Positions 51,055-63,184 are shown, counted from the first letter of the stretch. The stretch: 64,000 nt of DNA from Micrasema longulum (GCA_022494885.1 JAGVSM010003013.1:1-64000), one strand, 5' to 3'. Numbers and translations are program-made. Notes: a model not told the origin generated them from the letters alone.

Positions 51055-51485
51055 ATAAGAGAAGGTAATATAGAAGTCTGGGCATCTACAGGGCTTACGA
51101 CCTGTCAATGGCTGGTTTAAGTGGCCACTTTACACACTGTGTAACATTCACCATTCTGCCCATATTCGAACATCTGTATTCCTTTAATTCTTTCATCTGT
51201 TGATGTTTGTGAAGAGCTGAGATTCATTTAATTGAATTATTTCACCTACATACTAGGCAACGCCTGAAAATGTTATTTTTTTCAATTTCTATACTTCTTT
51301 ATGGACCAGGTGGATTTATCAACAATATCATATAGGTCATAAGCCCTGTAGATGCTTAGACTTCTATATTACCTTCTCCTAAATGTTCTTCATCTCTGTT
51401 GTAATATGTTAATATAAACAGCTCCCCAGGGAGTTGAATCCAGTGCTTGTGGACAAAAATTTTGACAAACTCAAAATATTGTTAA
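51055..51485. repeat. Foldback FB1-h
   Basis: A forward arm begins ACATATAAGAGAAGGTAATA. A reversed arm ends at the CTCCCCAGGGAGTTGAATCC head and ACTCAAAATATTGTT. Confidence 0.78.
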
Positions 51486-51489
51486 AAAA

Positions 51490-52300
51490 AACTATTTCAA
51501 AAAAGAGTTAGAACTAAAATATTTTTATGGCATGTGAAATCCAGTCTTTGTTTACAAACATTTGGACAAACTGAAAATACTCTCGATTTCAATTATTTTG
51601 TTATATTTTGGAAGAAAATGATCTTAAAGAATTTAATATTGTTATGAATGTGGTACTCATTTGGCTCGAACATAAACAATTTTCATTTTAGTATACATCG
51701 ATATACGAATATCTTTTTTACTGTTAAAATATTTTTTAATAAAGATTTTAAAGGTTTTTTGCGTATTTTATTTTTCTAACAAAACGAAGCCTCTTTACTC
51801 ACCTCAGCCCAGGGCCCTGATTACAATAGGAAGTTAACAGAGTTATCTTCGACTGTATAAAAAAAACGATATTTGTGAAAAGCAGTCGCCATCGTAATTG
51901 TAATTTAATTTTCACTTTTTTGTATTAGATACTCCTTACTATTTAACTGTTGACAAAAAGGCGGACTGTAAATGAAAATCGAATTTCATTCAGTTTTGTG
52001 ATTGGGAAATATTTGAGGAAGGATAGGAACATGGAATGGATACCTACCTTTGATATGATCTGAATGTTCTTCAATTTCTGGCACCGGATCACAAAATGAA
52101 CTATAAAATATAACTCCACGACGCGCGACGATTCCAACAACTTTTTTATCCGATTTTATGTGAAGTCAAAAAGGTTGTATTGTTTTTGTTCTAAATCCGA
52201 ATCTTCTAATTTTGAATATCTTCTATCTTGATGTTAGGTAAGTACCATAAGGGTGGGTCAAAGGAAGGATGGGAACGAAAGGTAATTGGCCAGGAATAGT
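51490..52300. other. Anonymous intergenic sequence
   Basis: AT-rich, with no motif-bearing frame. A minus 65-codon frame (51943-52140) has no family resemblance. Confidence 0.4.
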
Positions 52301-52309
52301 ATCGATAAA

Positions 52310-52980
52310 TGCTGTTATTTATTCTTCTCTGGTCTCAATCCTGGGATTGGCTGGCAGCAATTACATTAATTCTTCTCCTCCATTCCTCTCTGTCTTGTGC
52401 GGCTCTTTTAAAGTCAGCATATGATGAGCAGCGCACGTCCTCTCATAGGTCCTCCAGGTACTCTCGGCGTGGGCGTCCCCTAGAATTTGTCCCCTCGGTC
52501 ATCCCCTCCATTATGACATGCAGGAGGCCTTCTTGACGTATTACATGGCCGATCCATCTCGCTCGCCTTTCGGACAAGGTCCTGAGCAGGTGCCTTCCAC
52601 CTTCGATTCATCGGAGAACCTCCTCATTTGTAATGTGGTCTCTCCAGGAAATTCCTAGTAGTCTTCTATAGGACCACATCTCAAAAGCCTCTAGTCTCCG
52701 TTTATCTTTTTCGGATAGGCACCATGTCTCGTAGCCATACATCAAGATACTCCATACATAGGTCTTGATTAGGAGTATTCTTAGTTTTAGGTCTATATTA
52801 TTTGATTCTATTATTGTTGACCTTTTATTAAATGCAAGTCTAGCTTGATGTATACGGCTGTCGACCTCGCTCTTAGACCGACCGTCCCACGTTATTTTGC
52901 TCCCGAGGTAGACAAACTCCTCGGTGTTCTTTGGTGGTATTCCCGACATCCCTACTCTCGTCTGGTGTTGCATTCGGCCT
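52310..52980 (-). mobile_element. RTE-like LINE C-terminus, copy 1
   Basis: Minus: [40 protein letters not shown], then MYGYETWCLSEKDKRRLEAF and MWSYRRLLGISWRDHITNEE. Sequence down to 52310 continues to the polymerase end (RGRPRREYLEDL-like). Confidence 0.85.
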
Positions 52981-53377
52981 GTTCGGCTGTTATTTAACGG
53001 AACTGTATTTATTTACGAGGAAAAAAAAACAAACAGACACAAGCGTTAACTTAGAGATTACACACGCGTTGACTTGTGATCGAGATAACTTAAGCATGTT
53101 CATTATTGAGCATTGTGATCGCTCAGATGCTTAGCATGTTTTTAAGCACGTCGATAGTGATTTGTGATTGAGCTACTGGATCAAATTAACGTAGTTATGC
53201 AGAAAGCAGCCACAAATTTTCGGTGTTATCATGTGCAGTAAAGTTAATTCTATGTTCTGTTAAAAACAGTCAGGCCGTTTTCATCAAAAAAACCAATAAT
53301 CACCTTCTAAAAATAGTGCACAGCACCAGAAATCTTACACTATAGATTCTGATGGGAAGATTAATGCCTCCAGGGGT

Positions 53378-53500
53378 GGCGGCCTCCGTGGTGTAGTGGT
53401 CGAGACGCTTGGCTCACACACAAGGTCCCGGGTTCAATTCCCGGTGAGAACACAGTTCGATCAATTCAACCTAATTAAGTGTTTTGGGTAATGCTTACGG
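53378..53500 (+). mobile_element. tRNA-headed SINE related to SINE-2
   Basis: GGCGGCCTCCGTGGTGTAGT (box A) and CCCGGGTTCAATTCCCGGTG (box B). The body differs from SINE-2. It lies 55 bases past the zinc-finger poly(A) signal. Confidence 0.72.
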
Positions 53501-53553
53501 TCGCAATAATGCTCTAAATAAAAATAATCATGTTTGATTTCACAAGTTCATAT

Positions 53554-53559
53554 TTATTT
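53554..53559 (-). terminator. Candidate poly(A) signal of the zinc-finger gene
   Basis: AATAAA on the minus strand about 142 bases after the stop codon. Confidence 0.45.
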
Positions 53560-53700
53560 AACGTTTAATCACCAGTGTGGCCAGATATGAAGCAAAGTGT
53601 AAACGCATGCAAAAAACAAAAATCCATAAATTAATCACTCTCTAGGGGGTAAAGAAGATGCAGAATACCACCCCAGGTGCGGATAAAGGTTCGATGATGA

Positions 53701-54755
53701 TTATGGGGTCATTGTCTCTCTGGTGTGAATTCGCAGATGCTTTTTTAGAAGATAATTTAAAGCAAAAGACTTTTTACAAATTTCGCAAGAAAACGGTTTT
53801 TTCCCCGAATGTTTCATCATGTGATTATCGAAATGATCTTTTCTATTCATAGTCGCATTGCACAAATCACAAGAAAACCTTTTAAAGTCGCTGTGAAGCT
53901 CCGCGTGTCGCTTCAGTGCGGTTGTCGACGAAAAAGATTTATGACAAATATTGCAAAGATACGGCTTAGAAACCGCATGATCTTTCATATGCAATCTCAG
54001 CAGCAAATCGAATCGAAAGACGCATTCGCAAATAAGACACGGGAACACGGAGTCCGAGTGTATTTTTGCGTGTCGTTTTAGCACCGCTGCGTCCCAGAAG
54101 CATTTCCCGCAATCTTCGCAAGTGTAGCGCGTCGACGACTGATGCAAGCGCATGTGTATTCGTAGAGTTTGCAAGCGGCGGAAGTCGTTTGCGCACAGTT
54201 CGCATGTGAACGTTTTCCCTTTGACGTGGGACTGTTTGTGCGAGCGCAGATTGCTGCGGCTTTTGAACATTTTCCCGCACTCGTCGCACGCGTGTGTGCG
54301 CTCATCCGAATGCGTTATCTCGTGCTCTTTGAGACAGTCAGCTCGTTTGAAGACACGTTCGCAAATCTTGCAAGCAAACGTGGCCGTACCATGGTAGTTC
54401 GTATGGTGTTTCTTTAGAGAAACGATTCCTTTGAACTGTTTACTACATTCCCTGCATTGTAACATTGTTTCCCAATGGGACTTTTGTTCGTGGTCTTTTA
54501 AATGGTTTTTATTCCCATAAGACAGCTTACATGCAAAACATTTATAGCTTAATTCAGTTCCACGCGTACTTGGGTCGTCGTTTTGGCTAACTATCTTCGG
54601 TTTTCTACAACTATCGAAGTATTTTTGGTGTTTAAATCCTTTGAAAGAATGTATTTTTGGGGCTGAACTTAATTCCGATGAGGTAGATTTAATTTTTGTT
54701 TGATTTTCATCTTCAAATACCCCGCTATCCTCGTTTTCTTGACTCTCATAATTGT
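53701..54755 (-). CDS. Zinc-finger gene exon 2 (all ten fingers)
   Basis: The acceptor TTTTTTTGCAG lies just upstream of ACAATTATGAG. The exon encodes DNYESQENEDSGVFEDEN, a Lys/Ser-rich spacer, then ten C2H2 fingers with C-x2-C and H-x3-4-H spacing, ending RIHTRETMTP and a stop. An ATG inside the intron (54780) would give a poly-Phe start and is rejected because the acceptor phase fits exon 1. Codon use here is richer in CG than in the surrounding repeats. Confidence 0.93.
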
Positions 54756-57700
54756 CTGCAAAAAAAAAGAAGAATTTCAAACCAGCATCTTAAATAACGT
54801 CTTTGCCGTATTGTTAACTCAAGACAAGATCTGGACTTTTTGGTTAAAATTTACAGCGATTTAAATAAGCATAAATAAATAGTCCAGATCTTGTCTCGAT
54901 GTCCCTTATGTTTGTCAATGCTTTTTTAATTTTTTAAAAATGTTTTTAACTATTCTTTTTTTGTAATATTCAAAAAATTACAACAGGGATGGAGAATACC
55001 TTAAATAAGGGAATATGGAAGTCAAGGCATTTACAGAGCTTATGGCCTGTCATTGGCTGCTTTAAGTGGCCACTTTACACACTGTGCAACATTCACCATT
55101 TTGCCCATGTTTAAACATCCATAATTCTTCAATTCTTCCATTTGTTGATTTTAGTGAAGTTAAAGAGCTGAAACCTTTATTGTTGCGAAGAGATTCATCT
55201 GACTCAACTATTTCACACACTAGGCAACGCCTGAAAACAATTTTTCAATTTTTAAACTTCTTCTTGGACCAGTTGGTTTCATTACAATATTTGAGTTTGT
55301 CCAAATGTTCGTAGACAAAAGACTGCAAATGGAAGAATTGAAGAATGATAGATGTTCAAACATAGGCAAAATGGTGAATGTTTCACGGTGTGTAAAGTGG
55401 CCACTTAAATCAGCCAATGACGGGTCATAAGCCCTTGACATCCATATTCCCTTATTTAAGGTATTCTCCATCCCTGTTGTAATTTGTTAATCTTCATGAC
55501 CCTCGAGGGGGTGAAATCCAGTCTTTTGTCTACGAACATTTGGACAAACTACAATATTGTAGTAATATTTAAACCTTATAAATTGTATAAACGGACAATG
55601 TCTGTTAATAAATAAATAAGTAACTAATAATATAGATACATTTTTACAGAAATCATAAATACAAAGTCCATAAATGAAATAAATCTGGCATAAATATAAT
55701 TGAATACAATTTCAAATATGGAATCCACCAGCTGAGTTTGTTCAGTCTGTTCTCTTATTTATTTATTCATATTTTTTCTCTTACAAACTATAATTATCAA
55801 TTATAATAACGTGACCTCACTGGGGTTACCCGTGCTGCGGACACTTAACAATATTAACATTTTACAACAGAGATGAACAACATTCAAGAGAAGGTAATAA
55901 AGAAGTCTAGGCATCTACAGCCATTGACAGGTCATAAGCCCTCTCGCCATCTCTGTTGTAAAATGTTAATATAAACAGCTCCCCGGGGAGTTGAATCCAG
56001 TCCTTGTCTACAAAAATTTGGACAAACTCAAAATATTGTTGATAAATTACCCGGTCCACGAAGAAGTATAGAAATTGAAAAAATAACATTTTCAGGCGTT
56101 GCCTAGTCTAGTACGTAGGTGAAATAATTCAATTAGATGAATCTCACCCGCATAAATAAAGGTTTCAGCTCTTTAACTTCACAAACATCAACAGATGAAA
56201 GAATTGAAGGAATATAGATGTTCAAATATAGGCAGAATGGTGAGTGTTACACAGTGTGTAAAGTGGCCACTTAAACCGCCATTGACAGGTCATAAGCCCT
56301 GTAGATGCCTAGACTTCTATATTACCTTCTCTTGAATGTTCTTCATCTCTGTTGAAAATGTTAATATAAACAGCTCCCCAGGGAGTTGAATCCAGTCCTT
56401 GTCTACAAAAATTTGGACAAACTCAAAATATTGTTGATAAATTACCTGGTCCATGAAGAAGTATAGAAATTTTAAAAATAATATTTTCAGGCGTTGCCTA
56501 GTATGTAGGTGAAATAATTCAATTAGATGAATCTCACCCGCATAAATAAAGGTTTCAGCTCTTTAACTTCACAAACATCAACAGATGAAAGAATTGAAGG
56601 AATATAGATGTTCAAATTTGGGCAGAATGGTGAATGTTACACAGTGTGTAAAGTGGCCACTTAAACCAGCCATTGACAGGTCATAAGCCCTGTAGATGCC
56701 TAGACTTCTACATTACCTTCTCTTAAATGTTTTTCATCTCTGTTGTAAAATGTTAATATAAACAGCTCTCCAGGGAGTTGAATCCAGTCCTTGTCTACAA
56801 AAATTTGGACAAACTCAAAATATTGTTGATAAATTACCTGGTCCATGAAGAAGTATAGAAATTGAAAAATAATATTTTCAGGCGTTGCCTAGTATGTAGG
56901 TGAAATAATTCAATTAGATGAATCTCACCCGCATAAATAAAGGTTTCAGCTCTTTAACTTCACAAACATCAACAGATGAAAGAATTGAGGGAATAAAGAT
57001 GTCCAAATATAGGCAGAATGGTGAATGTTACACAGTGTGTAAAGTGGCCACTTAAACAAGCCACTGACAGGTCATAAGCCCTGTAGATGCCTAGACTTCT
57101 ATATTACCTTATCTTAAATGTTCTTCATCTCTGTTGTAAAATGTTCAAATAGATGTACATAAATACCTTGTTTGTAAAACTGTCTGTTGTAAAACTGAAT
57201 ATTTGTTGACTATGTTTGTTTTTTAAGTTAGTCTTCTTTGTTTAATCTTAAATGTAATTTCCTAAAACTAAATTGCTAAGTGTCCTCGGCACGGGAAACC
57301 CCAGTGAGTTCACATTATTTTTATTATTAATTATAGTTTGTAAGCGAAAAATATGAATAAATAAAAAAAAAATTAAAAAAAGCAAAAGAAAACAAAACCT
57401 TAGGTGCCTAAATAATGTTTTTTTCCCAATGAGGAAGTTCCCTGCCGGGAATCGAACCCTGGACCACGAGAATGGTAGACGAATTTGCAGACCACTACAC
57501 AACGAGTGTCCATGCGGCTCGACTGTGGAATCATCTCCCACCCACCATCAAAGATGTTACTACATTATCTCTGTTTAAATCACGTCTGAAGAAACATCTC
57601 CTTTCTCTTCCTTAATCTCTCCTCCTTTCCTTTTTCCTCTTTCCTCTTTTTTCCTTTTTCCCATTGAGTAATAGTTTTGATTTAAGGTAATTTATAAACA

Positions 57701-58122
57701 AATACGTTTATTTCTATTTTTTTAACTTTAACCTTTTTTTTTTTTTTTTCTATTGAACATGTTCTGTAACTTGAATTATAAAAATAAAACCTTTATTTTA
57801 TTGGTTGGTTGGAAGAAATTTCCATTTGGCAATAAGCTTGCCAATGTACAAATAACATTATGTACAAAAGTTAAATAAAAAATAAATAAAAAAACAACGA
57901 GGCGGACTAATCTCCACTCAATTTTCTTATTCGGGACTTTTGCCCAGTTCCGGTTCTATTTCAAACTCAGAACTGTATTCTTCATCCGGCTGGACGCCGA
58001 GTAAATTAGGAACAGAAATTCTCACCAGTGCTTGCGTTTTCGTCTATTTCTTGTTTGACAACCGGGATCCAAACAAATATTTGTTTAGTATTCTTCATAC
58101 TGCACGACGCATTGGCGTCCAT
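53701..58122 (-). CDS. C2H2 zinc-finger protein, ten fingers, two exons
   Basis: Exons 58122-58026 and 54755-53701 join in phase 1 (ACT G + AC), giving about 383 residues. The N-terminus holds IPVVKQEIDEN, an acidic motif with a possible sumoylation site (VKQE), then an acidic Ser-rich linker. Ten C2H2 fingers follow, from YKCFACKLSYGNKNHLKDHE to FSCEICKKSFALNYLLKKHL. Linkers are mostly divergent from TGEKP; the last is SGKKP. This architecture is usual for insect nuclear DNA-binding factors, and no specific orthologue is recognised. The first exon is preceded by a TTTTAG acceptor-like site with an open frame, so the protein may start further upstream. Confidence 0.85.
54797..54970 (+). mobile_element. 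LINE 3' UTR fragment with hairpin
   Basis: AAGACAAGATCTGGACTTTT and AGTCCAGATCTTGTCTCGAT form a 17-base stem. This is the reverse of 46070-46240. It starts 42 bases upstream of the zinc-finger exon 2 acceptor. Confidence 0.72.
54975..55560. repeat. Foldback FB4, copy 2
   Basis: A forward arm from ACAACAGGGATGGAGAATAC, a reversed arm to GGTATTCTCCATCCCTGTTG, then the CGAGGGGGTGAAATCCAGTC head. Confidence 0.75.
55848..57150 (-). repeat. FB1 array, three head-to-tail units of about 390 bp
   Basis: A short foldback (55848-55965) leads into three units starting near 55966, 56353 and 56750. Each runs from ATGTTAATATAAACAGCTCC to CATCTCTGTTGTAAAATGTT. Units differ by scattered changes (CCCCGG/CCCCAG, CTAGTCTAGTACG/CTAGTATG). 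Confidence 0.9.
57435..57507 (-). mobile_element. tRNA-headed SINE fragment
   Basis: Reversed: CTCGTTGTGTAGTGGTCTGC and GGGTTCGATTCCCGGCAGGG, with boxes A and B. Confidence 0.65.
57508..57895 (+). mobile_element. LINE-C 3' end
   Basis: Starts TGTCCATGCGGCTCGACTGT and follows the LINE-C sequence to the tail GGTTGGTTGGAAGAAATTTC and an A-rich end. It abuts the SINE head with no gap and lies in the zinc-finger intron. Confidence 0.75.
58026..58122 (-). CDS. Zinc-finger gene exon 1
   Basis: Encodes MDANASCSMKNTKQIFVWI, then PVVKQEIDENAST, ending G|GTGAGA. The phase joins exon 2 without a frameshift. Initiation context AAGATGG is good. The frame is open back to a TTTTAG site at 58147, so this may be an internal exon. 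Confidence 0.65.
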
Positions 58123-58149
58123 CTTGTAGACCTTTTGCGTTGCACCTAA

Positions 58150-58640
58150 AATAAACAAAGCTTTATTGAAAGTACTTCCTCCACATACCCGAAACCGTTT
58201 TAAAGAACATTGGTCTTCCTGTCGGTTTCACTCGTACAAAAAAGCAATGTTTTTTCGTCAATAAACAAGTTACTGTTTTTAAATTTCATCGCAATTTTCA
58301 TTGAATTTTACTCAGCTACTTTCACTGCCCCTTTCGCTGTGAATTTGACAAATTACATGGAGAGACTTTGTCTGATATTTTCATTCATCTATATGACCCT
58401 CATATAGTAAACATGAACAGTAGCAAAAACTGTATTTACTTGTATCACCACAGCCTATGTCCGTTATAGTAATTTAATAACGTCGGATTAGATTCTTATT
58501 AACATAATTTTTTAATATAGGTGTCATTTTTTCTTTTGACACCTCAAAAGGAATTGTTTAGTTGTCCTGTATTGTATAGAAAATGACATACCTTATTTAT
58601 TTATTAAATATACGGCTTAAGCCAATTACAACAGTTACAC
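58150..58640. other. Sequence upstream of the zinc-finger exon 1
   Basis: No recognisable repeat or further exon. It is the place to look for an upstream exon or promoter of the zinc-finger gene. Confidence 0.4.
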
Positions 58641-58649
58641 AAAGAAACA

Positions 58650-59195
58650 AACAAATGTTTATCGCAGGAGGCTAACCTAGCAGTTCACAACGGAGTTCTA
58701 GTTCCAACTCTAATGTATGGGAGCGAAGTATGGAATTGGAAAAATAATGATGAAAGTAGGTTGAATGCTGTCGAAATGCGATCCCTCAGGCGAATGTGTG
58801 GTAAAACGATGTATGATAGGTGCACAAATGTCGAGATCCGTGAAGTGTGTAAGGCTGAGACATGCATTATCGACAGAATCAAGAAAGGGGTGCTGCGTTG
58901 GTTTGGACATGTAGAGCGAATGGACAGCGAAAGAACGGCTAAAAGGATCTACGATGCAAATGTTGATGGATGCAGAAAACGAGGAAGACCGAGAAAGACA
59001 TGGCACGATCAAGTCCATCAAATACTTGAAGATGGACATGTCAAAAGTAGGAATAATCGGCGTGCGTGCATAAGAAGATGTATGAATGTAGAGGAAGCGA
59101 GGTCTGTATGCCAAGATAGAGTGTTATGGCGTTCTATCCTCTCTGCCTACCCCTACGGAGAAACGGCGTGATAGTTTGTTGTTTGTTGTTGTTGT
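58650..59195 (+). mobile_element. LINE-A copy i, open C-terminus of 152 codons
   Basis: [20 protein letters not shown], then [40 protein letters not shown] and [12 protein letters not shown] with a stop. It is the best-preserved copy and a reference for the others. The tail is TGATAG plus (TTG)n. Confidence 0.87.
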
Positions 59196-59389
59196 TGTAC
59201 ACAAAGAAACGTAAATACAAGAAACTGAACAAAAAAAACTTAAAACTATGTAGCAAAGACAATACAATAATGGTAAACAATATATTCATAAAAACGAAAG
59301 ATAAGACTTCGAGCTAAACCATGCCAATCCAATTTCATCCTTTTTGAAGCCTCATGTAGTTCCATAATCATTTCGCCTAGTTCATCCAT

Positions 59390-60566
59390 GTCTTTACTTC
59401 TTCTCTGGTCTCAATCCTGGGATTGGCTGGCAGCAATTGCCTTCATTCTTCTCCTCCATTCCTCCCTGTCTTGTGCGGCTGTTTTAAAGTCAACATATGA
59501 TGAGCAGCGCACGTCCTCTCATAGGTCCTCCGGGTACTCTCGGCGTGGGCGTCCCTTAGAATTTGTCCCCTCGGTCATCCCCTCCATTATGACATTCTTG
59601 AAGTATTACGTGGCCGATCCATCTCGCTCGCCTTTCGGACAAGGACCTGAGTGCCGTCCACCTTCGATTCTTCGGAGAACCTCCTCATTTGTAATGTGGT
59701 CTCTCCAGGAAATTCCTAGTAATCTTCTATAGGACCACATCTCAAAAGCCTCTAGTCTCCGCTTATCTCTTTCGGATAGGCACCATGTCTCGCAGCCATA
59801 CATCAAGATACTCCATACAGGTCTTGATTAGGAGTATTCTTAGTTTTAGGTCTATATTATTTGATTCTATTATTTTTGACCTTTTATTAAATGCAAGTCT
59901 AGCTTGATGTATTATGACAACTATATCATCTGCAAATCTGAGGTGACTCGAGTACATGCCATCGATCTTTACACCCTTATTTTTCCAATTTAGGGTTTTA
60001 AATACATCCTCTAAGGCTAGCAAAAAGAGCTTTAGCGATATTGCGTCCCCTTCTCTGACACCTTTTTCTATTTTGATTTTATCAGTCTTTGTGTCCTCAA
60101 TAATCCTCACATCCATAGTGGCATTGTCCTAAATGAATGTTATTAATCTAATGTATCTAGAATCAACTCGGGCATTTTGGAGTGCTTCAATAACAGCCCA
60201 TTTTTCAACTGAGTCAAACGCTTTTCGATAGTCGATAAAAGCTAAATGTAGTGTTATGTTGTATTCAGTTGACTTTTCTACGAGTAGTCCAATAGCTTGG
60301 ATGTGGTCTATAGTTCCAAAGCCTGATACGAATCAAGTTTTCGTGTTAATCGGTTAGTTAGAATTTTTGTTAACAATTTATAAAGGTGTGACAGTAGACT
60401 GATTGGTCTATAATTTTCGAGATTATCTCTGTCACCTTTTTTAAACAATATCTTAATTTCTGCATGTTGCCAATCGTCCGGTATTTTTTCCTCTTCTAAA
60501 GATTTATCAAGTAATATTTTTATGGCTTGTTAGCTTTCTACCGCCTAATTTTAACATTTCGCTAGC
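59390..60566 (-). mobile_element. RTE-like LINE, RT core to C-terminus, copy 2
   Basis: Reading minus from 60566: EEEKIPDDWQHAEIKILFKK, ENYRPISLLSHLYKLLTKIL, FIDYRKAFDSVEKWAVIEAL and YSSHLRFADDIVVI. Then comes an internal deletion joining directly to IHQARLAFNKRSKIIESNNI, then MYGCETWCLSERDKRRLEAF. Motifs A (D-Y-x-K-A-F-D) and C (F-A-D-D) of reverse transcriptase are present, with stops. Confidence 0.87.
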
Positions 60567-60992
60567 AATGAGGAACTTCAGCCCTACGGGAAATTGGATA
60601 CAAAAAATGTTTTCTTACGCGGAGTAAAAATTAGAGCATTAAATTGTACTGCAAAGTTTCTTGAAAATGTACAGAAAAAATAATAAAAAATATTTTGATA
60701 AAAACGCACTACTTGAAATGACATCACTGGTTCATGTGAATTAACCTATGATCTGAGAGCTATGGAAGATTTCCGGTCTGCTTGTCGCTTCTGGACCAAT
60801 GGGAAGAACTGAATGAGAATAAGCGGAAATGAACCTCTGACGTCACACGCGGAGTTATTTCAGAAATACAAAACTTTAAAAATCGTAGCGCCGATAATAC
60901 GATATGTAAAAATTAAAAAAAAAAATTTTGACTTAGTTTAACAGCCTATTTACAAATAAAAAATTTGAAAAAAACCACTGAACTTCCTCATT
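60567..60992. mobile_element. TIR element X, complete 426-base copy inside the RTE-like LINE
   Basis: The ends are AATGAGGAACTTCAGCCCTA and, reversed, AATGAGGAAGTTCAGTGGTT. It contains TGACGTCACACGCGGAGTTA and CCGATAATACGATATGTAAA. It interrupts the LINE between KAPGEDRM and SEMLKLGG. Confidence 0.85.
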
Positions 60993-61330
60993 CTGTCTTC
61001 GCCTGGGGCTTTACTATTTTTCATATACTTCGGGGCATGTTCAATTTCGCTATGCTCGATTTCCGGCACTTCTTCAGATCCTACATTCATTATACACACC
61101 TCTTCTTGCACGCTATGATTTATATTTGATGTAAAGAGTTCCGTGTAGAATGTTTCTATAACTTTTGAGATTGAATCCTTGTCTTTTACTGATTTTCCAT
61201 CTTTGTCTTTGATTTTTGTTATATTTGGTTTACCGCGTGATTCAATTCCCTTTGAAACCTTCATATTTTTATTGTTTTCTATTGTTTGCAAGATGAGGTT
61301 TGTATATAACATATAAATGTTCTGATATCT
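60993..61330 (-). mobile_element. RTE-like LINE, linker before the RT core
   Basis: Minus: ITKIKDKDGKSVKDKDSISK, then VIETFYTELFTSNINHSVQE and PKYMKNSKAPGEDRM, the usual entry to reverse transcriptase. It is the same copy as 59390-60566, split by X. Confidence 0.82.
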
Positions 61331-61539
61331 TTTCTCATTTCTTTGTTTAATACTGATCCGAGTTTATCAAGTCTCTAATAAATATAGGTAACTTTTATGC
61401 AGAATAAAGACAATTATTCATTATTTATTTGTTTTATTTTATCTATTTCTACTAAGCCACCGATTATTTACTCTAATGATCGGTATCGGAATCGTATCGG
61501 CAAAATTATGTATCGTTACATCCCTAGTACTTATTTAAT

Positions 61540-61800
61540 TTTACAATACGCCCAAGGGGCATTTACAAAAAATATACAGGCAAGTACAAACATAGTAAGT
61601 AATAATTAAAAAAATAAACAACGCTTTTTGTATACATGTAGAAACAATAAAAAGCATACTGCTATGCAAAATAAAAAGAGAAACTTTACATAGTAAAAAA
61701 AAGAAAAAAAATATATGGATATAAGAAAAGTGATTGAATTAAAAAGCAAATTGTAAATAACTTGTAAAGAATTTAAACAAAAAAATATATATTTATACAT
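61540..61800. repeat. AT-rich dispersed repeat, reverse of 43210-43500
   Basis: TTTACAATACGCCCAAGGGG and GTATACATGTAGAAACAATA reverse-match the other locus. Confidence 0.65.
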
Positions 61801-61867
61801 GTACTTATACGTATAAAAAAAATGGTATTAACAAATTATTGTTAAAGACAAATAATAAAAATTAATG

Positions 61868-62405
61868 TATTACAACAGAGATGAAGAACATTTAAGAGAA
61901 GGTAATATAGAAGTCTAGGCATCTACAGGGCTTACGACCTGTCAATGGCTGGTTTAAGTGGCCACTTTTCACTACATTGTCTACAAAAACTTGGACAAAC
62001 TCAAAATATTGTTGATAAATTACCTGGTCCATGAAGAAGCATAGAAATTGAAAAAATAATATTTTCAGGCGTTGCCCAGTATGTAGGTGAAATAATTCAA
62101 TTAGATGAATCTCACCCGCATAAATAAAGGTTTCAGCTCTTTAACTTCACAAACATCAATAGATGAAAGAATTGAAGGAATATAGATGTTCAAATATAGG
62201 CAGAATGGTTAATATTACAGTGTGTAAAATGGCCACTTAAACCAGTCATTGACAGGTCATAAGCCCTGTAGATGCCTAGACTTCTATATTACCTTTTCGT
62301 AAGTGTTCTTCATTTCTGTTGTAATACGTTAATATAAACAGCTCCCCAGGGAGTTGAATCCAGTCCTTGTCTACAAAAATTTGGACAAACTCAAAATATT
62401 GTTGA
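61868..62405. repeat. Foldback FB1-i
   Basis: A forward arm starts TATTACAACAGAGATGAAGA. Two reversed segments end with GACAAACTCAAAATATTGTT. It abuts the LINE that starts at 62405. Confidence 0.8.
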
Positions 62406-63180
62406 GCAAATAAATAATATTGTAAATAGAATGAGAAAACTTATTTATGTATTTATTAGATTAAGGAATATATTAACCATCGAAAAATTAAAATCAATTT
62501 ACTTTGCATTCGCCCAATCCATATTACAGTACGGAATAATCGGATGGGGTGGTGCTTTTAAAACAAATATTTTACCGGTTGAAAAAATACAAAAATTAAT
62601 TATAAAAGTTATTTTGAAAAAACTGTCTACTTTTCCCACTGTTCAATTATTTAAAAAAATTAAGGTTTTAGATATAAAATTGCTATTTAAAAATAATTGT
62701 TTGCTTCAAATACATAAAGATAAAATAAATAGTAGTATTTCTAGGTCTCAAAACGTAAGTACGCGACCTAGAACAGGTGGTAATATCTTAATTCCTAAAT
62801 TAAAGCCAACTACTGCACAACATCATTATACTTACAGAGGAATATTTTTCTTTAATGAAATGAACAACGATAATAAAAAGTACAGTCAGGAATACAATAT
62901 ATTTAAGAAAGAAGTAAAAAATTACATTTATAATTCTTCTTTATGTAACACTGACTGAAAACATCGTTTATATCTTTTTTGTAATTTATTTATGTTATTC
63001 TAAAAATATTATTGATTAAAATAAAATAATTTATTGTAAGACGTCACTCCTCATTATGTACACAAGAATTGTTTATGTCTTTTACGTAATGGGAAACGTT
63101 AATGTAAATATATGTATTTAATTTGATGTAAAAAAATGTATTTAGTTGTAATATTGTATTTTTATTTGTTATTAATAATA
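62405..63180 (+). mobile_element. LINE polymerase C-terminus, 175-codon open frame
   Basis: Contains LKSIYFAFAQSILQYGIIGW, KIQKLIIKVILKKLSTFPTV and KIKVLDIKLLFKNNCLLQIH, a typical post-RT region of non-LTR polymerases. Ends after SSLCNTD. The 3' UTR is AT-rich. Confidence 0.75.
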
Positions 63181-63184
63181 AAAA

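Noticed and set aside
53378..53455. Possible tRNA gene near the zinc-finger 3' end
   Set aside because: No acceptor-stem pairing. The head matches SINE-2.
54756..54780. ATG at 54780 as the zinc-finger start
   Set aside because: It would encode MKFFFFFA from a pyrimidine tract that is clearly a splice acceptor, and exon 1 joins in phase.
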